Source of the DNA: Actinomycetota bacterium
GTDB lineage: Bacteria > Actinomycetota > Actinomycetes > Propionibacteriales > Propionibacteriaceae
Direction: 5' to 3'
Assembly: GCA_016213595.1 (NCBI GenBank)
Contig: JACRAA010000167.1
Location: forward strand, 1-5,367
Length of the DNA: 5,367 bases
Below, in pieces: positions 4,758 through 5,367 of the stretch. Position numbers and translations under genes: made by a program. Numbering within the stretch: the first letter of the stretch is position 1; every line of letters starts with the position of its first letter. The notes below the pieces were generated by a model that was not told the origin of the DNA, ran no database searches, and worked only from the letters and a program-made list of their open reading frames with translations.

Positions 4758-4763
4758 AAGGAG
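4758..4763 (+). promoter_or_regulatory. Shine-Dalgarno of pdxR
   Basis: AAGGAG lies 5 nt before the ATG at 4769 and selects it over an in-frame GTG at 4763 that overlaps this site. Confidence 0.75.
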
Positions 4764-4768
4764 TGCCG

Positions 4769-5367
4769 ATGCGCACGGCAGGTGACGTTACGCTTCCGCT
4801 GGTCATCGACCGGGCCGACCCTCGCCCCCTGCCACGACAGCTGGCCGACGAGGTGCGACGCGTGATCGGCGAAGGCCTCGTCTCGCCGGGTGAACTGGTG
4901 CCTGCGAGCCGTACGGTGGCGGCCCGTCTCGGCGTCAGCCGCGGCACTGTCGTGGCGGCGTACGACCAGCTCCTCGCGGAGGGTTACCTCGTGGGCCGCG
5001 TCGGCCACGGCACAGTCGTCAACCCCGACCTGCGGGACGTGCACCCCCCGGCTGTACGGATGGGCGTCCCACGGCGAGCCCCGACCCCAGCCGGCAGCGC
5101 GCTCATCGACCTCCGGCCGGGCCAACCGTGGACCTCCGACGTGGTGAACGCCGCCTGGCGTACGGCGTGGCGTGGAGCAGCCGCGCGTCCGCTCACAACC
5201 CTCCCCCCGGCTGGCTTGCCGGAGCTCCGGACGGAGATCGCCGACCACCTCAGGCGGATGAGGGGTGTCCGGAGACCACCTGACCAGGTCATCGTCACCG
5301 CCGGCGCCCGGGACGGCCTCGCCTTGCTCCTGGCGGCCCTCCAGCCCGGCCGTCGCGTCGGCGTCGA
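4769..5367 (+). CDS. pdxR: MocR/PdxR-type GntR-family regulator with aminotransferase-like domain, 3' truncated
   Basis: The plus strand is open from ATG 4769 to the window edge (199 codons). Residues about 20-85 form a GntR winged helix-turn-helix: PLPRQLADEVRRVI, then PGELVPASRTVAARLGVSRG and TVVAAYDQLLAEGYL. A linker (about 86-112) follows, then the start of a fold-type I aminotransferase-like domain with LIDLRPG, the LPELRTEIADHLRRMRGV segment and VIVTAGARDGLALLLAAL. This layout defines MocR regulators. Those next to pdxST (PdxR) bind PLP in the second domain and switch PLP synthase genes. The PLP lysine should lie beyond the edge. A good SD precedes the ATG. The gene is divergent from acyP and pdxST, and the repeated ATGGWCCAT-like boxes are its likely targets. 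Naming it PdxR relies on this neighbourhood. Confidence 0.9.
   Translation, partial: MRTAGDVTLPLVIDRADPRPLPRQLADEVRRVIGEGLVSPGELVPASRTVAARLGVSRGTVVAAYDQLLAEGYLVGRVGHGTVVNPDLRDVHPPAVRMGVPRRAPTPAGSALIDLRPGQPWTSDVVNAAWRTAWRGAAARPLTTLPPAGLPELRTEIADHLRRMRGVRRPPDQVIVTAGARDGLALLLAALQPGRRVGV

Noticed and set aside
3285..4865. Long plus-strand open frame (526 aa) opposite pdxS and acyP
   Set aside because: It is antisense to two well-supported genes. Its sequence is low-complexity, Arg/Gly/Ser/Asp-rich, and shows no recognisable domain; it reflects GC codon bias.

Overview
The window is GC-rich (roughly 70%), uses GTG starts freely and has very short gene spacings. The protein variants point to an actinobacterium; a Propionibacteriales or Micrococcales-like genus is a guess. 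Two vitamin loci flank a short stretch of housekeeping and accessory genes.

Left end (1-396): the 5' end of a YkoE-type ECF transporter S component on the minus strand, cut by the window edge. It sits behind a clear thiamine pyrophosphate (TPP) riboswitch with a perfect TATAAT -10 box upstream. Between aptamer and start codon are two small inverted repeats, one of which encloses the Shine-Dalgarno (SD) sequence.

Middle (397-2711): mutY (adenine DNA glycosylase, minus strand) diverges across only 27 bp from a class I SAM-dependent methyltransferase (plus strand). A 24-bp unit then occurs four times (1961-2128), two forward and two inverted, with exactly matching 51-bp spacing. Next is a GNAT acetyltransferase with a textbook promoter (TTGACA, 17 bp, TACGGT) that places its start at an almost leaderless GTG.

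Right part (2701-5367): a vitamin B6 locus. pdxS and pdxT (the two subunits of PLP synthase, minus strand, 4-bp overlap) and an acylphosphatase gene (minus strand) lie divergent from a MocR-type regulator, here called pdxR, which is cut by the right edge. Two pairs of a 9-bp quasi-palindrome (ATGGWCCAT-like), each pair spaced exactly 36 bp, lie before pdxS and in the acylphosphatase/pdxR divergent region. Both overlap the same minus-strand -10 sequence. The likely circuit is that PdxR senses PLP and controls pdxST, the acylphosphatase gene and itself.

The most surprising points are the PdxT, in which the glutaminase nucleophile Cys is read as Ser (codon 3040-3042), the acylphosphatase wired into the B6 circuit, and the symmetric four-copy repeat. 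No CRISPR array, tRNA, rRNA or insertion sequence is visible.
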